From assembly GCA_016235585.1 (NCBI GenBank), contig JACRJY010000008.1, positions 1-36,780 of the forward strand: a stretch of 36,780 nucleotides of DNA, in the 5' to 3' direction. Every line of letters begins with the position of its first letter. The first letter of the stretch is position 1. A model generated the notes under the pieces. It searched no databases. It worked only from the letters and a program-made list of their open reading frames with translations, and was not told the DNA's origin. The position numbers were made by a program, and so were the translations under genes. Source of the DNA: Verrucomicrobiota bacterium (GTDB lineage: Bacteria > Verrucomicrobiota > Verrucomicrobiia > Limisphaerales > JACRJY01). Positions 1-7,062 of the stretch are shown one piece after another.

Positions 1-843
1 CGCCTCTTGGTTCGAGACGCGAGATTCCGCACTCCCTCTCCCTTGGGGAGAGGGCTGGGGTGAGGGGAAAGCGGCCTCACTCATTTCCAGGAGGCCCGAA
101 AGCCTTCCCGCCATCACCTCCACGCCCACGAGCAGCTTGCGATAGGTCAGTTCCTGCAACGTCGCGTCCTCAAGCGCGATGTGGCCGGGCCGGTGCTGCG
201 CGGCGTGGACGACCGCATCGAGGAGGTTCGCCGGGCCGAGCTGCATTTCCGTCTCAAACTGCTGGTTCACCATCAGGTCGCGCAGCCAGCCGGTGAGCTG
301 CGCGCGGGCCTGCGTGGTGCCGACGTGCTCCAGCTTCGGCGGCGTGAGCGCGGCGCTGAAGTGCGCGCTGACCGGCGTGAACAATCTTTTCCAGCCCGGA
401 TGCGGCGAGAACGGCACTCGCGCCGCGCCGCGCAGATAACAGGTGATGATTTTCGCGTGCGTCTTGAAAATCAAAAAGCCCGTGCCGTCGAAAAGCTTCA
501 TTAGCGTGCCGGTGCGCGAGAGCCGGCCCTCGGCAAAGAGCACGAGCTTGCCGCCGCCTTGCAGGTATTCCGCCATGCGCTTCACGGCGTAGGGCGACGC
601 GGGATCCACGGGAAACGTGTGGCGGTTGATCATCAGCGCGCGGTGCAGCCAGCTCGTCTGCGCCGTGGTGCTGGAGGTGACGAACCGCCAGTCGTCATCC
701 ATGCACACGAGCAGAAACATCCAGTCAATCCACGACGCGTGGTTGGGGATGAGCAGCACCGGGCCGGACGTCCGCAGCACTTCGGCGTTGTAGGCGCGGA
801 AGCGGAAGAAGAACCGGAGGAGGAAATGGAAGAAGGACTTCAT
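1..843 (-). CDS. aas: Aas-type bifunctional acyltransferase / acyl-ACP synthetase, N-terminal part (cut by window edge)
   Basis: The frame is open from an ATG at 843 to the window edge (281 codons seen). Residues 34-40 (NHASWID) give the HxxxxD acyltransferase motif with H35 and D40, and residues 104-109 (AEGRLS) give the second PlsC motif. From about residue 225 the sequence resembles the start of the AMP-binding synthetase half of E. coli Aas, including a TYRKLL-like segment. Aas re-acylates lysophosphatidylethanolamine at the inner membrane using acyl-ACP that it makes itself. The gene lies 27 bp downstream of lplT, the same pairing as in Enterobacteria, which strongly supports the call. 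A palindromic repeat is read in frame near residues 260-270, where the synthetase domain should be starting; whether the domain continues intact lies outside the window. Confidence 0.85.
   Translation of the reverse strand, partial: MKSFFHFLLRFFFRFRAYNAEVLRTSGPVLLIPNHASWIDWMFLLVCMDDDWRFVTSSTTAQTSWLHRALMINRHTFPVDPASPYAVKRMAEYLQGGGKLVLFAEGRLSRTGTLMKLFDGTGFLIFKTHAKIITCYLRGAARVPFSPHPGWKRLFTPVSAHFSAALTPPKLEHVGTTQARAQLTGWLRDLMVNQQFETEMQLGPANLLDAVVHAAQHRPGHIALEDATLQELTYRKLLVGVEVMAGRLSGLLEMSEAAFPSPQPSPQGRGSAESRVSNQEA
34..67. repeat. GC-rich palindromic repeat read in frame within aas
   Basis: CCCTCTCCC (34-42) and GGGAGAGGG (46-54) form a 9-bp hairpin, followed by a GGGGTGAGGGG tail. From memory, this sequence type is a common dispersed repeat in many GC-rich genomes. 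Here it sits in an open aas frame and encodes a Pro/Ser/Gln-rich stretch unlike the family. Confidence 0.6.
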
Positions 844-870
844 AGTTTGGAGATTTTTGGTTTTCCCGAT

Positions 871-2130
871 CTATGACGGCTTTGTTGACCCGGCGTTCTG
901 CGGAATCTTCAACCATGCTACCACCAGCGTCACCACCACGGCGAGGCCGAGGAAGACTTGCGACGCGCTCAAGTGCGCCTTCACGCTGGCGAAGCAGAAC
1001 AGCCCGGCGAAAATCATCCCGACGTTGTCGCAGAAATTCTGCACCGCGATGGTCTTGCCGAGCTTGTGCGGGTCGGACTCGGCCTGAAGCGCGGCGTTGA
1101 GCGGGATGAGGAACAGCCCCGCCGCCACGCCGGTCACGATGAGCAGCACGACGACCGGCACGACGAGGTGCAGCGGGCCAAGCGTCACGACGGGCGCGCG
1201 CCAGAACGCCAGCGGCTCGACGGTGAACACCAGCACGAGCATCACCGCCAGCGCGAAGCCGTAGCCGCGCGTGCGCCGCAGGTCGCCGACGGCGTGGAGC
1301 TGCCCGGCCATGACGCTCCCCGCCATCACGCCGACGCTCAACCACAGGCCGAGCAGCGCGATTTGCGTGTTGTCCGGCAGCTTGAGCACGTCGAGGCCCC
1401 ACGGCTGGAAGTTGATTTTCATCGCCGCGCCGCAGACCCAGAAGAGCGCCGTGCCGATGAGCACTTTCCCCAAGCGCGGCGCGGTGAGAAGCGCGCGGAA
1501 GTGCGAGAAGAATTCCCCGACGCTCGCGGCGAAGCGGGTTTCGGGATTCGCCGGCGACGGAGTCATCAACGCGTTCAATCCATACGACGACGCGAAGATG
1601 CCGAGCAGGACGAGGTAGCATTGCCCGACCGGCAGCCGGTCCACGATGACCGAGCCGACGATGTTTCCGGTGAGGATGGCGACGAGCGTGAGCAGCTCGA
1701 CGGTGCCGTTGGCCTTGACGAGCCGTTCGCGCGGGAGGATTTCCGGCAGGATGCCGTATTTGGCCGGGCCGTAAACCGTCGAGCCAATGCCGACGATGAA
1801 GTAGCCGACGCCCTGCCACGTGTAGCCGAACCAAATGCTGCACGCGCAGACGCCCGTGCCGAGAAGCTTGAGCAGGTTGCCGCGCCGCAGCCAGGTGGTC
1901 TTGGCGTAACGGTCGTTCAAAAAGCCCGCCAGCGGCGCGAGCAGCACGTAGGGCACAAACAGCAGGCTCGTGTAAATCGTGCCCGCCGTCCGCAGCTCGT
2001 CGGAGGTGATGCGCCCGGCCTTTTGCAGCAGCGTCAACTGGCCGACGATGACGGCGAGAATGGCGTTGTCGCCAAACGCGCCGAGGAACTGGCTGGCGAG
2101 CAGGAGGAAATAATTTCGGTTTGGTTTCAC
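871..2130 (-). CDS. lplT: Lysophospholipid transporter, MFS family (LplT)
   Basis: This 419-residue polytopic membrane protein shows the LplT signatures: SQFLGAFGDNA near the N terminus, GPAKYGILPE and KANG around residues 120-140, and IPLNAALQ with AVQNFCDN near residues 325-350. LplT flips lysophospholipids across the inner membrane so that Aas can re-acylate them. The start is a GTG at 2130 giving (M)KPNRNYF, with an AAGG-like sequence just upstream. It lies 36 bp downstream of the SMP-30-like gene and 27 bp upstream of aas, so the three genes probably form one operon. Length is close to the roughly 400 residues of E. coli LplT. A generic MFS permease is the alternative, but the aas neighbour makes this unlikely. 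Confidence 0.88.
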   Translation of the reverse strand: MKPNRNYFLLLASQFLGAFGDNAILAVIVGQLTLLQKAGRITSDELRTAGTIYTSLLFVPYVLLAPLAGFLNDRYAKTTWLRRGNLLKLLGTGVCACSIWFGYTWQGVGYFIVGIGSTVYGPAKYGILPEILPRERLVKANGTVELLTLVAILTGNIVGSVIVDRLPVGQCYLVLLGIFASSYGLNALMTPSPANPETRFAASVGEFFSHFRALLTAPRLGKVLIGTALFWVCGAAMKINFQPWGLDVLKLPDNTQIALLGLWLSVGVMAGSVMAGQLHAVGDLRRTRGYGFALAVMLVLVFTVEPLAFWRAPVVTLGPLHLVVPVVVLLIVTGVAAGLFLIPLNAALQAESDPHKLGKTIAVQNFCDNVGMIFAGLFCFASVKAHLSASQVFLGLAVVVTLVVAWLKIPQNAGSTKPS

Positions 2131-2166
2131 AGGTGCCTTGCCCCAAACCGCCTCGGCGGCGCAGCC

Positions 2167-3198
2167 TTATTTCTTCTTCGCCGGCGCGGCGGTCTTGCCA
2201 GGCGGGAGGAAAAAGCGGTTGCCGCTGGCCTGCACTTTGCGGCGGAAGATTTTGTCGCCGCAGGTCACATACATGAACTCCATGTGCGGCCCGGCGAAGC
2301 CCACGCTGGTCATGCCCTTGTCACCGGGGTTCGGCAGCACGCCGCTCATGCGGCCCGTGGGATCGAACACCTGCACACCGAGATGGGACGAAACGTAGTA
2401 GCGGCCCTGCGTGTCGCTCGTCATGCCGTCGCCGCCGGATGCGGTTTTGTAAATCGGCGTGCGTCCGTCGGCGCTTTTCGCATCAATGTCCACCGGCGTC
2501 CGCATCGTCATGTAGGGCGCACCGGCGGAGAGCGAGCCATCCGCCTCCACGCGAAAGGCCCACGTGAACTGCCCGCGCACGTCGGACACCGCGAGCGTGC
2601 CCTGGTCGGGCGAGAGCGTGATGCCGTTGGGCGCGTTGATGATTTTCGGGTCGTAAGGCGCGGGCGCGGCTTTCTTCTTGCCGCCGGTGTCGGCGGGCGG
2701 TGCAGGCACTGGCGCGGCATACACGGCCTTCTTCTCGCCGGTCTTCGCGTTCACAAACGTCACCTGCTTCTTGCCGGTCTCGGTGATGTAAATATGACCC
2801 TTGGCGGAAACCACGAGATCGTTCGGCTGCACGTCCTCGGCGATGACGGTCTTCTTGCCGCTCGGAATGTCGAAGGCGACAAGCTGCTTGTCCTTGCCGA
2901 CGCACGCGTAAAGCCGCCCGTCCGGGCCGAACTTCAGGCCGCTCGCCGACGTGCCCTCGATGAGCTTCGATTTCATGCCGGCGGACGTGATTTTCCAGAT
3001 GACGGGCGGCGTGGAGCGCATCTCGCAGAAGTAGAAGTTGCCCTGCGCGTCGGCGGTCGGGCCGTCGGGGAACTGCACATTGTCCACGGCGAGTTTCCAG
3101 TCCTCACCGTCAATGAGCAGCATCGAGAGCGCCATGTCCTGGGCCGGCGCGGATAAAATGCCGACGGCGCACGCGAGGAGGGAAAGGAGTTTCTTCAT
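2167..3198 (-). CDS. Secreted SMP-30/gluconolactonase-like beta-propeller protein
   Basis: The product has 343 residues from the ATG at 3198. That start gives a clean signal peptide (MKKLLSLLACAVGILSAPAQ), whereas an ATG eight codons upstream would put extra residues ahead of it. Repeated segments such as FPDGPTADAQGNFYF, GLKFGPDGRLYACVG, NGITLSPDQGTLAVSD and DGMTSDTQGRYYVSS are typical of the SMP-30/gluconolactonase six-bladed propeller. Members hydrolyse sugar lactones or bind ligands; the substrate cannot be told here. The C terminus is Ala/Pro/Lys-rich (GKTAAPAKKK). It is first in a probable operon with lplT and aas, a link not known to me from other lineages. It is divergent from ispF across a 179-bp gap. 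Confidence 0.8.
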   Translation of the reverse strand: MKKLLSLLACAVGILSAPAQDMALSMLLIDGEDWKLAVDNVQFPDGPTADAQGNFYFCEMRSTPPVIWKITSAGMKSKLIEGTSASGLKFGPDGRLYACVGKDKQLVAFDIPSGKKTVIAEDVQPNDLVVSAKGHIYITETGKKQVTFVNAKTGEKKAVYAAPVPAPPADTGGKKKAAPAPYDPKIINAPNGITLSPDQGTLAVSDVRGQFTWAFRVEADGSLSAGAPYMTMRTPVDIDAKSADGRTPIYKTASGGDGMTSDTQGRYYVSSHLGVQVFDPTGRMSGVLPNPGDKGMTSVGFAGPHMEFMYVTCGDKIFRRKVQASGNRFFLPPGKTAAPAKKK

Positions 3199-3342
3199 GG
3201 ACGGTGTTTGTAATGGATTCACCGGCCTCCGGCAACTTCAAAGAAATCTCATGGCGCCCCAGTTTACCCTCGCTGCGCCACCTGTGGAGCCGACCGGAAA
3301 GAGATGCCAGCGATTTCAGCGGACGAGGTTGCGACAATTTTC

Positions 3343-3371
3343 TTGGTCGGCGCGCGGGCGCGGCCTAGCAT
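3343..3371 (+). promoter_or_regulatory. Possible promoter of the ispF operon
   Basis: TTGGTC (3343-3348) and TAGCAT (3366-3371) are separated by 17 bp. The -10-like box ends only 6 nt before the ispF ATG, which would make the transcript leaderless or nearly so. The match to consensus is weak, so this is tentative. Confidence 0.3.
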
Positions 3372-3377
3372 CGGTGC

Positions 3378-3875
3378 ATGGTTCATGTCGGCATTGGCTA
3401 TGATGTTCACCCGCTGGTGACGGGGCGGAAGCTCGTCCTTGGCGGTGTGGAGATTCCGCACACAAAGGGGCTGGACGGCCATTCGGATGCGGATGCGCTG
3501 ATGCACGCGATCTGTGACGCGGTGCTGGGCGCGATTGGAGAAGCGGACATCGGAAAATTTTTTCCCAACACCGACCCGCGCTGGAAGAACGCGCCCAGTA
3601 AAATTTTTCTGGAAGAGGCCGCGCGGCAGGTGGCGTTCCGCAAGGGCCGCATCGTGAACGTGGACGCCACCATCATCGCGCAACAGCCGAAGGTCATGCC
3701 GCACGCCGCCGAGATGAAAGTCCGCATCGCCGCCGCGCTGGGATTGACGCCGCCGCGCGTGGGCATCAAGGCCACGACGAACGAACACCTCGGCTTCATC
3801 GGACGCGAGGAGGGCATTGCTGCGATGGCCGTGGCGTGCGTGGATTTGCCGGAGGAACAACATGGCCAAGGCTGA
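3378..3875 (+). CDS. ispF: 2-C-methyl-D-erythritol 2,4-cyclodiphosphate synthase
   Basis: This 165-residue protein matches IspF over its whole length. The metal-binding residues D9 and H11 lie in GIGYDVH and H43 in DALMHAICDAVLGA; the substrate loop GHSDADAL is at 34-41 and FPNTDPRW follows. TTNEHLGFIGREEGIAA is the usual C-terminal block. The enzyme makes the cyclodiphosphate intermediate of the non-mevalonate isoprenoid pathway in the cytoplasm. The last 14 bp overlap the next gene, so the two are probably translationally coupled. No other MEP-pathway gene is in the window. Confidence 0.97.
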   Translation: MVHVGIGYDVHPLVTGRKLVLGGVEIPHTKGLDGHSDADALMHAICDAVLGAIGEADIGKFFPNTDPRWKNAPSKIFLEEAARQVAFRKGRIVNVDATIIAQQPKVMPHAAEMKVRIAAALGLTPPRVGIKATTNEHLGFIGREEGIAAMAVACVDLPEEQHGQG

Positions 3876-4131
3876 AATCGGCTGGGTGCGCAAAGACGCC
3901 GACGGCACGAAGATGGACGTGTATGCCCATCACTTCGGCGGCCAGTGGATTTTCTACGAGCGCGCGAAGCGCTACGACCAGTGGCAGGAAATTTCCCGTC
4001 CACTCCTTGAAGACTGGCTCTCGCTGCTCGACGCGGTGGAGCGGAAAATCCAGCGCCGCCAGTTGCGCCCGGAGGAGGAGTTGCGCGTCCGCAACCGAAT
4101 CCGCGAGGAATATCCCGAAGCGGAGATTTGA
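3862..4131 (+). CDS. Small conserved protein of unknown function
   Basis: The product has 89 residues from the ATG at 3862, preceded by a GGAGGA sequence about 6 bp upstream. That makes this start better than upstream in-frame codons, which lie deeper in ispF. The sequence is soluble and charged. An N-terminal half rich in aromatic residues (VYAHHFGGQWIFYER, YDQW) is followed by a predicted helical half with RKIQRRQLRPEEELRVRNRI. I do not recognise a named family. It overlaps ispF by 14 bp and ends one base before the next start codon, so it belongs to the ispF operon. Confidence 0.75.
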   Translation: MAKAEIGWVRKDADGTKMDVYAHHFGGQWIFYERAKRYDQWQEISRPLLEDWLSLLDAVERKIQRRQLRPEEELRVRNRIREEYPEAEI

Positions 4132-4132
4132 G

Positions 4133-4891
4133 ATGCGCGCCGCGCCGTTAATCCTCATCACCCCGTCCGTGCAGCGGCGCGGCGTGGAGATGGCCGACAA
4201 CTCCATCAGCCTCTCCAACCGTTACGCCGGGGCCGTCGCGGCGGCGGGCGGACTGCCGCTCATCCTGCCGTGCGAGACTTCGGCGGAGTTCATCGCCGAG
4301 GCCGTGCGCCGCGCCGACGGCGTGATGCTCACGGGCGGCGAGGATTTGCAGCCGGAGCTGTTCACGAAAAAGCTTCCCAAAAAACTGGCGGCCACCGTGC
4401 GCGCCCTCGAGCCGGAGCGGGACTTGCTGGAGTTGCAGTTGATTGACGAGTTGTTCCGCCAGCGCAAGCCGCTGCTGGCAATCTGCCGCGGACACCAAGT
4501 GCTGAACGTGGCGCTCGGCGGCACGCTGATCGTGGACATCGCGCAGCAGGTGCCAAATGCGCTGAACCACCGCCAGATGGACAGGAGATATGACCCGGTG
4601 CATGAAGTGCGGTTGACGCCCGGCACCGGCTTTGCAATGCTCATGGGCGAACCAACGCTCGGAGTGAACAGCACGCATCATCAAGCCCTCGGACGCCTGG
4701 CGAAACCGCTGCGCGCCACGGCGTTCAGCCCCGACGGCATCGTCGAGGCGGCGGAACTGCGGGACGCGCGGCAACTGCCGTTCCTGCAGTCGGTGCAGTT
4801 TCATCCGGAGCGGCTGTGGGAGCGTTACCCCGTCTTTCAAAAGCTGTTTCGCGGCTTTGTCCGCGCCTGCGCCCGCCGCGGCGCCTTCTGA
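4133..4891 (+). CDS. Class I glutamine amidotransferase-like hydrolase (peptidase C26, PuuD type)
   Basis: This 252-residue protein has the class I amidotransferase triad. The nucleophile Cys lies in LLAICRGHQVLNVALGG, and the His and Glu in VQFHPE near residue 222. MLTGGEDLQPELF near residue 63 and NSTHHQA near residue 180 are typical of the gamma-glutamyl-gamma-aminobutyrate hydrolase family. The family removes glutamate from gamma-glutamyl compounds; the true substrate here is unknown because no other putrescine-degradation gene is nearby. The ATG follows the upstream stop by one base and the stop is 2 bp before the response regulator, so it is inside a tight operon. Confidence 0.85.
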   Translation: MRAAPLILITPSVQRRGVEMADNSISLSNRYAGAVAAAGGLPLILPCETSAEFIAEAVRRADGVMLTGGEDLQPELFTKKLPKKLAATVRALEPERDLLELQLIDELFRQRKPLLAICRGHQVLNVALGGTLIVDIAQQVPNALNHRQMDRRYDPVHEVRLTPGTGFAMLMGEPTLGVNSTHHQALGRLAKPLRATAFSPDGIVEAAELRDARQLPFLQSVQFHPERLWERYPVFQKLFRGFVRACARRGAF

Positions 4892-4893
4892 TT

Positions 4894-6222
4894 ATGAGCA
4901 CACAAATCCTGGTGGTGGACGACGAGCCGGGCATCCGCTCGATGCTCGAAAAAATCCTGGCAAAGGCCGGCTATGCGGTGAGCGAGGCCGACAGCGGCGC
5001 GGCGCTCAAGAACCTGCTCGGCTCCGCGCCGCCCGACCTCGTGCTGCTCGACCTCAAGCTGCCCGACGCCAGCGGCCTCGATCTGCTGGACTTGATGAAA
5101 CAGCAGTGGCCCGAGACGGAAGTCGTGGTGCTCACCGGCTTCGCCACCATCGAGTCCGCCGTGCTGGCCATCAAGAAGGGCGCGTATGATTTTCTGGCCA
5201 AGCCCTTCGACCACCAGGGGCTGCTGCAATGCCTGCACCGCGCCATGGAGCGGCGGCGGCTGCGCCAGGAAACCAGCGCGCTGCGCCAGGCGCTCTCCGG
5301 CATGAGTGGCGGCGTGCCGCATGTCTTCGAGAGCACGGCCATGCGGAAAATCCTGCGCCTCGTCGAGCGCATCGCCCCCAGCGACGTGCCGGTGCTGATC
5401 ACCGGCGAAAGCGGCGTGGGCAAGGAAATCGTCGCCGATCTGCTGCACGCCTTAAGCCCGCGCGCCAAGGCCCCGTTCATCAAGGCCAACAGCGCCCTGC
5501 TCCCGCCCGAAGTCATCGAGAGCGATTTCGCCACCCTGCCGCGCTCCCGCGAGTCCTCGAAAAGCCGCGGCGTCTTCCACCAGGCCGAGGGCGGCACGCT
5601 GCTGCTGGATGAAATCGCCGAGATGCCGCCGGAGACGCAGAGCATGCTGCTCCGTGTGCTGCAGGAAAAGGAGGCCCGCCCTTCCTTCGGCGCGGTGCCG
5701 GTGCGCACGCACTGCCGCGTCGTCGCCACCACAAACCGCAAAGTGGACGAGGCAATCCAGACCGGCAAGCTCCGCAAGGATCTGTTCTTCCGCGTCAGCG
5801 CCGTCACCATCGAGGTGCCGCCACTGCGCGACCGCCGGGAGGACATTCTCCCGCTGGCCGGCGCCTTTCTCAAACGCTACGCCGCGCAGTCCGGGCGGGC
5901 CGTCGAGGGCTTCACCCCCACGGCCACCGAGGCGCTGCGGAATTTCGACTGGCCGGGCAACGTCCGCCAGCTTCAGAATCAGGTGCAGCGCGCCGTGCTC
6001 ACCTGCGAAGGCTCCCAGCTCGACACCGCCGATCTCCTGACCAACATCGAGGAAGTCCCGGCGGCCAAGGCCAACTTGAGCCTGATGGAGGGCGTGGAGC
6101 GCAACATGATCGTGCAGGTGCTCCGCGAAACCGGCGGCAACAAGCTCAAGGCCGCCCAGCGCCTGGGCATTGGAAGACAGACGCTCTACAACAAAATCAA
6201 GAGCTACGAGATCGAGACCTGA
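4894..6222 (+). CDS. NtrC-like response regulator with AAA+ domain lacking the GAFTGA loop
   Basis: The 442 residues contain a receiver domain at 1-120 (acidic pocket D9/D10, phospho-acceptor D53, T81, K103), an AAA+ domain at about 145-375 (Walker A GESGVGKE at 171-178, Walker B GGTLLLDEI at 233-241, VPPLRDRREDI sensor region) and a Fis-type helix-turn-helix at the C terminus (LKAAQRLGIGRQTLYNKI). In NtrC relatives the segment between IESELFG and GRFEQADGG carries GAFTGA, which contacts sigma-54. Here the corresponding residues 211-228 read DFATLPRSRESSKSRGVF and the motif is absent. The protein may therefore act without sigma-54, as reported for a few NtrC and TyrR-like regulators. No histidine kinase gene is adjacent. 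The last 26 bp overlap the convergent phosphatase gene. Confidence 0.93.
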   Translation: MSTQILVVDDEPGIRSMLEKILAKAGYAVSEADSGAALKNLLGSAPPDLVLLDLKLPDASGLDLLDLMKQQWPETEVVVLTGFATIESAVLAIKKGAYDFLAKPFDHQGLLQCLHRAMERRRLRQETSALRQALSGMSGGVPHVFESTAMRKILRLVERIAPSDVPVLITGESGVGKEIVADLLHALSPRAKAPFIKANSALLPPEVIESDFATLPRSRESSKSRGVFHQAEGGTLLLDEIAEMPPETQSMLLRVLQEKEARPSFGAVPVRTHCRVVATTNRKVDEAIQTGKLRKDLFFRVSAVTIEVPPLRDRREDILPLAGAFLKRYAAQSGRAVEGFTPTATEALRNFDWPGNVRQLQNQVQRAVLTCEGSQLDTADLLTNIEEVPAAKANLSLMEGVERNMIVQVLRETGGNKLKAAQRLGIGRQTLYNKIKSYEIET

Positions 6223-7036
6223 CCGCACGTTCCAGCGGCCCGCGCAGATGGCCGTTGCTCACGAGAATCGCGCACGTGTGCTCGCCCGGCAGCGCCTGAT
6301 AACGGTAGTCGCCGCCCGCACACTCGACAATCAAGCCGCCCGCCGCCACGTCCCACAGCCGCACGCCGTATTCCTGATAGGCGTCGAGCCGCCCGGCGGC
6401 CACCCACGTCATCGAGAGCGCCGCCGCACCGAGCAGGCGGATTTTGCGGACGCGCGGCACGAGCGCGTTGAAGATCGGGAGCATCTTGTTCAGCGTCGTC
6501 GTGTATTTCGCGAAGCCGAGCGCGACAATCGCCTCGCGCAAATGACGGCGGTTACTCACGTGAATTTTCCTCCCGTTCAACCGCGCCGGCTGCCCGCGCA
6601 CCGCCGTCCACAGCTCATCGAGAAACGGATCGTAGACCACGCCGAGAATGGTGTCGTAGTCCTGCGTGGAACCCCGCCGCTGACCGCTGGCCGCTGACCG
6701 CTGACCGCTGATTTGCAGCGCGATGGAAACGCACGCGTGCGGGATGCCGTAGGTGAAGTTCACCGTGCCATCAATCGGATCCACCACCCAGCGCGCGGGC
6801 GCGTTGGTGTCGCCCAGCACCCCCTCCTCGCCAAGAATCGGCAGCGCCGGAAACGCCGCGCGCAGCGTCCGCTCGATGAGCTTCTGGCAGCGCACGTCCA
6901 GCTCCAGCTTGATGTCATGCTGCGTGGCCTCGTTGACGATCTTGGCGGAGCCGAGGTGGCGGCGCATCAGCGCGCCCGCCGCGCGCGCGGCCTTCACGGC
7001 GACTGCAAAGGCGCGGCGGGTTTCGGAAGCGTTCAT
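6197..7036 (-). CDS. Inositol monophosphatase family protein
   Basis: The 279-residue protein has the family metal-site motifs: GEEG near residue 70, WVVDPIDGTVNF near residue 85 (DPIDGT) and LWDVAAGGLIVECAGG near residue 225. Members dephosphorylate inositol monophosphate, histidinol phosphate or related sugar phosphates; the sequence does not decide which. An insert at about residues 108-120 (SGQRSAASGQR) replaces a short surface loop and is encoded by five tandem heptamers. It lies 26 bp downstream of valS and is probably the last gene of that minus-strand series. Its 3' end overlaps the response regulator on the other strand. Confidence 0.9.
   Translation of the reverse strand: MNASETRRAFAVAVKAARAAGALMRRHLGSAKIVNEATQHDIKLELDVRCQKLIERTLRAAFPALPILGEEGVLGDTNAPARWVVDPIDGTVNFTYGIPHACVSIALQISGQRSAASGQRRGSTQDYDTILGVVYDPFLDELWTAVRGQPARLNGRKIHVSNRRHLREAIVALGFAKYTTTLNKMLPIFNALVPRVRKIRLLGAAALSMTWVAAGRLDAYQEYGVRLWDVAAGGLIVECAGGDYRYQALPGEHTCAILVSNGHLRGPLERAVRSRSRSS
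6677..6711. repeat. Five tandem heptamers (CCGCTGA-type) inside the phosphatase gene
   Basis: The units are CCGCTGA, CCGCTGG, CCGCTGA, CCGCTGA and CCGCTGA, end to end. Seven is not a multiple of three, so gain or loss of one unit would shift the reading frame. Confidence 0.9.
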
Positions 7037-7062
7037 GAAATTTTCAACGAAGCGAACGGCGT

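Noticed and set aside
725-2146. A 473-codon minus-strand frame overlapping lplT
   Set aside because: It is in another frame of lplT with Arg/Ala-rich composition; the 871-2130 frame matches a known family.
958-3156. A 732-codon plus-strand open frame
   Set aside because: It lies antisense to lplT and the SMP-30-like gene, is Arg/His/Glu-rich and has no family features. It is a by-product of GC-rich codon use.
6677-6711. Heptamer array considered as a CRISPR or iteron array
   Set aside because: Units are only 7 bp, without spacers, and lie in a coding frame with no origin-like context.
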